DNA of 64,000 nucleotides. Origin: Dasypus novemcinctus. Lineage: Eukaryota > Chordata > Mammalia > Cingulata > Dasypodidae. Made by a program: the position numbers and the translations under genes. The stretch lies in assembly GCF_030445035.2 (NCBI RefSeq), contig NC_080682.1, positions 31,230,770 through 31,294,769 of the forward strand, read 5' to 3'. Below, piece after piece: positions 61,385 through 64,000 of the stretch. Below the pieces are notes generated by a model that saw only the letters and a list, made by a program, of their open reading frames with translations, had not been told where the DNA came from and did no database searches. How positions within the stretch are numbered: the stretch's first letter is position 1; each line of letters opens with the position of its first letter.

Positions 61385-61610
61385 TCTTGTACAGTATTTA
61401 CTGATAGTAATAGTAATGAAAAAGCAGCATTAAAAAAAAAAAAAAAAAAAAAAACAGCATGTGTTACTTTCCAAAAAGAACAGGTTTGGCCAACTCCTTA
61501 TTCATCTGCTCAATGCACAGAGCTTTGAGCCATCATTAAAGTTTTACAAATGTTTTAAGAGTCCTTGAATATTGTCTCTGATTCTGAATATGTATGCCTT
61601 ACTGACAAGC
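61385..61610 (+). pseudogene. RNase H remnant 1 (A-rich retroviral lineage)
   Basis: Read in shifting frames it gives VFTDS-like text (acagtatttactgatagtaa), then an A23 run (61432-61454). It continues CVTFQKEQVWPTPYSSAQCT, EL, a stop, and NIVSDSEYVCL. This is the RNase H order D...E...D as in beta/lentivirus-like enzymes (SAQ-EL, NIVSDS-Y). It is A-rich, unlike the C-rich pol that follows, and is broken by stops and the A-run. It is therefore probably from a second virus lineage. Confidence 0.6.
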
Positions 61611-61658
61611 ACACTACTGCCCTTTTCTCCGAAAACCCCCGTGCTCAAATTCTTCTAG

Positions 61659-62150
61659 AAATCTTCCACGGGACCTTTGACTGCCATTACCCCCCACACA
61701 CACAAGTTGCTCCAGGGCCTCACAAGGCTCCCCCTCTCCCCACTATACCACCCTTTCCCTGGCTCCAAGCCTCTCTCCAACTCCACTACTGTCTTCACAG
61801 ATGCCTCTAAGACCAAGTTTACTTATATTGCCTACTCTCCCAGCCGTGACTTGCCAACCGTTTACTGCCAAACCCATCCCGGATCGGTTCAGGTGGGCGA
61901 GCTACTAGCCATCCTCACTGCCTTCCAACACCACGGCAATGAGCCCGTCAGCATCTTCACTGATAGTACGCCCTGCAAGTTTGTTCAGTTATTGCCCACG
62001 CTGTTTTCTTTCCACGTGACACGCCCATTGATCAAGCACTCCGTGCCTTGCAGCGAGAGCTCAAGCTCCGCACACAGCCATGGTACATTTCTCATATTCG
62101 CAGCCATTCAGGGCTGCCCGGGCCTCTAGCCATGGGTAATTCTGCTGCCA
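61659..62150 (+). pseudogene. pol: Provirus 2 RNase H (C-rich lineage), frameshifted
   Basis: The frame open after a TAG at 61656 contains SNSTTVFTDASKTKFTYIAY, QVGELLAILTAFQHHG and SIFTDS, i.e. the catalytic D, E and D motifs. A frameshift near 61990 moves the reading to the frame giving LRALQRELKLRTQPWYISHI and RSHSGLPGPLAMGN, the RNase H end that matches codons 25-60 of provirus 1 pol. It is the direct counterpart of provirus 1 RNase H. Confidence 0.8.
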
Positions 62151-62990
62151 ACCAAGCCGTCTCCACCCATACAATAGCCACTGTCGGAGACTTGGTCAAT
62201 CAAGCCAAACTTCTCCATTCTAAGTTCCACTTTTCAGCAGCCTCACTTCAACGTCTTTTGCCGGGCCTCCCCAAGGAAACATGCAAGCATTTGGTGCGCG
62301 CCTGTAAAACATGCGCCCCCTTCTTGCCGCTTGGACCATTGCAGCCACAAGGGGTCAACCCCTGCGGCCTCAAGCCAAACTCCCGATGGCAAATAGACGT
62401 CACCCATGTGCCATCATTTGGGTGCCTCAAGTATGTCCATGTCACAGTTGACACCTTTTCTCACCTTTGCTACACTGTCCCCTTACCGGGGGAAACAGCC
62501 AAGCATTGCATTAAAGCATTGCGGCAAGCCATCTTATTCATGGAGGTTCCTTGGGATGTTAAAACCGATAATAGGCCTAGGTATCGCAGCTCCTCATTCG
62601 CTACATTTCTCCAGCTCTACAACATTACTCACCACTTCGGCATTCCATACAACCCCCAGGGGCAGGCTATAGTAGAATGCATCCACCGCCAGCTCAAAGT
62701 GCAAATTCAATAAGAGAAGGATCTACGCCCACATAGTCAACCAGGCGACATTATCACTGCCTGCCTCATTCACATAAACCTCCTCTCCTTTGATAAAAAT
62801 GGTCTTTCCCCTCTCCATAAGCATTGGGGCCCCTCCTACGCACCAACAGTTGCCCCGATGGTGTTTTGGAAGGACCCAGAAACAAACAATTGGCAGGGAC
62901 CCAGTCCCCTTCTCACCCAAGGCAGAGGGTTTGCTTGTGTCTTTCCAGAAAATGCCTCCCAGCCGCTCTGGATCCCCGAAAAAAAAAAAA
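62151..62990 (+). pseudogene. pol: Provirus 2 integrase, one in-frame stop
   Basis: It is closely similar to the integrase of provirus 1. Zinc site: the H-x3-H in LHSKFH and the CKTC pair. Core: D at 62396 (QIDVTH), D at 62567 (KTDNRP, where the usual Gly after Asn is Arg) and E at 62675 (AIVECIH), again with 35 residues between the last two. A TAA at 62711 ends the 221-codon frame. The same frame then resumes with the C-terminal domain: HKHWGPSYAPTVAP, TQGRGFACVFPENASQPLWI. An A12 run (about 62979-62990) lies where the end of the domain should be, and the frame then passes into env without a stop. Confidence 0.88.
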
Positions 62991-63031
62991 CGTCAAACCC
63001 GCCACCGGCCAGCAGCAAGTTCCAACGACGG

Positions 63032-64000
63032 ATGATGAGAGCACTCGCCCATCGGATGGAGAGGCTAAATATGGCCGCAGATCTAGCTCATGACACCCTC
63101 CTCCTTGGACAGCTAGTACAGCTTGCTGTCCGCGCCTTAGCTTCAAACAAAAAACCTAAAAATCTACACTCTCTCCTGCTTTTCATGTTAGCTCTGCTCC
63201 CCTCCACTACGGACCAGGCTAGTATAACCCATCAGCCCTTTAACTGGACACTCTCTCTTTGGCAGCAGGAAAAGCTCCTCGCTAATAACATTACTGCGGG
63301 TGCTCCCTCCTTCACAGTGCACATATGTAATCTCGCCAACCTTCCTTTCGCCAGTGGTGGTTCCCTTCAAGACATTACACACAATACTCACTGGTGTTGG
63401 TACAGCTCACTTACAGGCCTTAATGGCCCCTATAATCATGAAGTCTCAGGCTTCTATATTTGTCCTTCCACGGCCAGAGGCTGCCATGACCCAGCGCACT
63501 ATTACTGCCCCTCCTGGGGGTGCAAAACCATGGCCCATGGATGGTCGGGAGCTCCCAATAGGGACCCCTATCTCTCCTTTTCTTTTAAAGATAAAGGTCA
63601 CTAGGGCAGCATCACACTCACTGTCAAAAACCCTAAAAATGCAGGCTGGCTACAGGGCCGCACCTGGGGAGCCCGACTTTACATGAGCAACTATGATTAC
63701 GGTGCCTTTTTCATTATAAAGAAAAATTCAATCCGCACACAATCCGCCGCCGTGGGCCCAAATCAAGTTCTCAATCCTCCCCACGCACGGCCTCCCCCTC
63801 CTCCCTCTGTTTCTCCTTCTCCTCCTGCTACCACCCTAAATCCTTCCATCACTAGGTATCCTCCCCACTGCCAAACCCTGCCACCCCCCAACCCTCTTGT
63901 AGCCCTCCTCAATGCATCATTTATCTCCTTAAACTTATCCCAGCCCAACCTTACACAACGTTGCTGGCTCTGCTTCTCCGCCGTGGCTCCCTTCTATGAA
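63032..64000 (+). pseudogene. env: Provirus 2 env, gamma/D-type surface subunit, partial, one stop
   Basis: The ATG pair at 63032/63035 opens a leader with a hydrophobic core (LHSLLLFMLALLPSTT), then SU. Recognisable marks are GFYICPSTARGCH and YYCPSWGCK, a TWGARLYMSNYDYGAFF segment, AVGPNQVLNPP followed by a Pro-rich hinge, and QRCWLCFSAVAPFYE, the CXXC motif of gamma-type SU. A TAG at 63602-63604 interrupts the frame, which then continues open to the window edge; TM lies beyond. The frame is continuous with integrase upstream, so the start is chosen from the leader, not from a stop. It has no detectable similarity to the env at 1181-3109. Confidence 0.8.

Noticed and set aside
1-64000. CRISPR arrays, operons, bacterial-type promoters or defence systems
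   Set aside because: No regularly spaced direct repeats or prokaryotic gene structure; all evidence points to vertebrate nuclear DNA.

Overview
This is mammalian genomic DNA, most likely from a xenarthran such as an armadillo. The main clue is five or six tRNA-derived SINE copies (a tRNA-like head starting near 'gtggacatggcccaatgg', a B-box-like 'ggttcaaaccc', an A/T-rich tail) of the type I know as DAS-SINEs from Dasypus. I made that assignment from memory, not by a search. There is no intact cellular protein-coding gene. The window is a degenerate olfactory-receptor (OR) gene neighbourhood, built of tandemly duplicated units, loaded with retroelements and bracketed by two betaretrovirus-like proviruses in + orientation.

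Layout. 1-3893: 3' half of provirus 1 (end of pol, an uninterrupted env of 642 codons, then the 3' LTR), inserted into an old MaLR-type LTR. 3894-14300: duplication unit I, with OR pseudogene A on the minus strand. 14310-28400: unit II, which has only a fragment of an unrelated OR (B) at its left edge and a roughly 8-kb minus-strand LINE-1 where its own OR would be expected. 28600-40200: unit III with OR pseudogene C. 40300-57990: unit IV with OR pseudogene D. 57994-64000: 5' part of provirus 2 (complete 5' LTR, primer binding site, splice donor, broken gag start, AT-rich filler, two RNase H remnants, broken integrase, start of a broken env).

The units share colinear blocks in the order: left spacer block, MaLR LTR, block with a short Tigger-like DNA transposon, downstream block, OR on the minus strand, post-OR block. 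Each unit has lost or gained pieces independently. Several SINE, L1 and ERV insertions have an empty counterpart in another unit, so they arrived after the duplications.

The two proviruses share an LTR plan (TATA box and AATAAA 23 bases apart, the same U5 blocks) and closely related integrases, yet have unrelated envelopes. Provirus 1 has a beta-type Env with a long arginine-rich leader. Provirus 2 has a gamma/D-type surface subunit with a CWLC motif. This env exchange, the intact env of provirus 1 and the mosaic gag/pol of provirus 2 are the most interesting points. From memory, a chimeric betaretrovirus has been reported in armadillo, so part of this may be known. I ran no alignments; all homology statements come from reading the sequence by eye.
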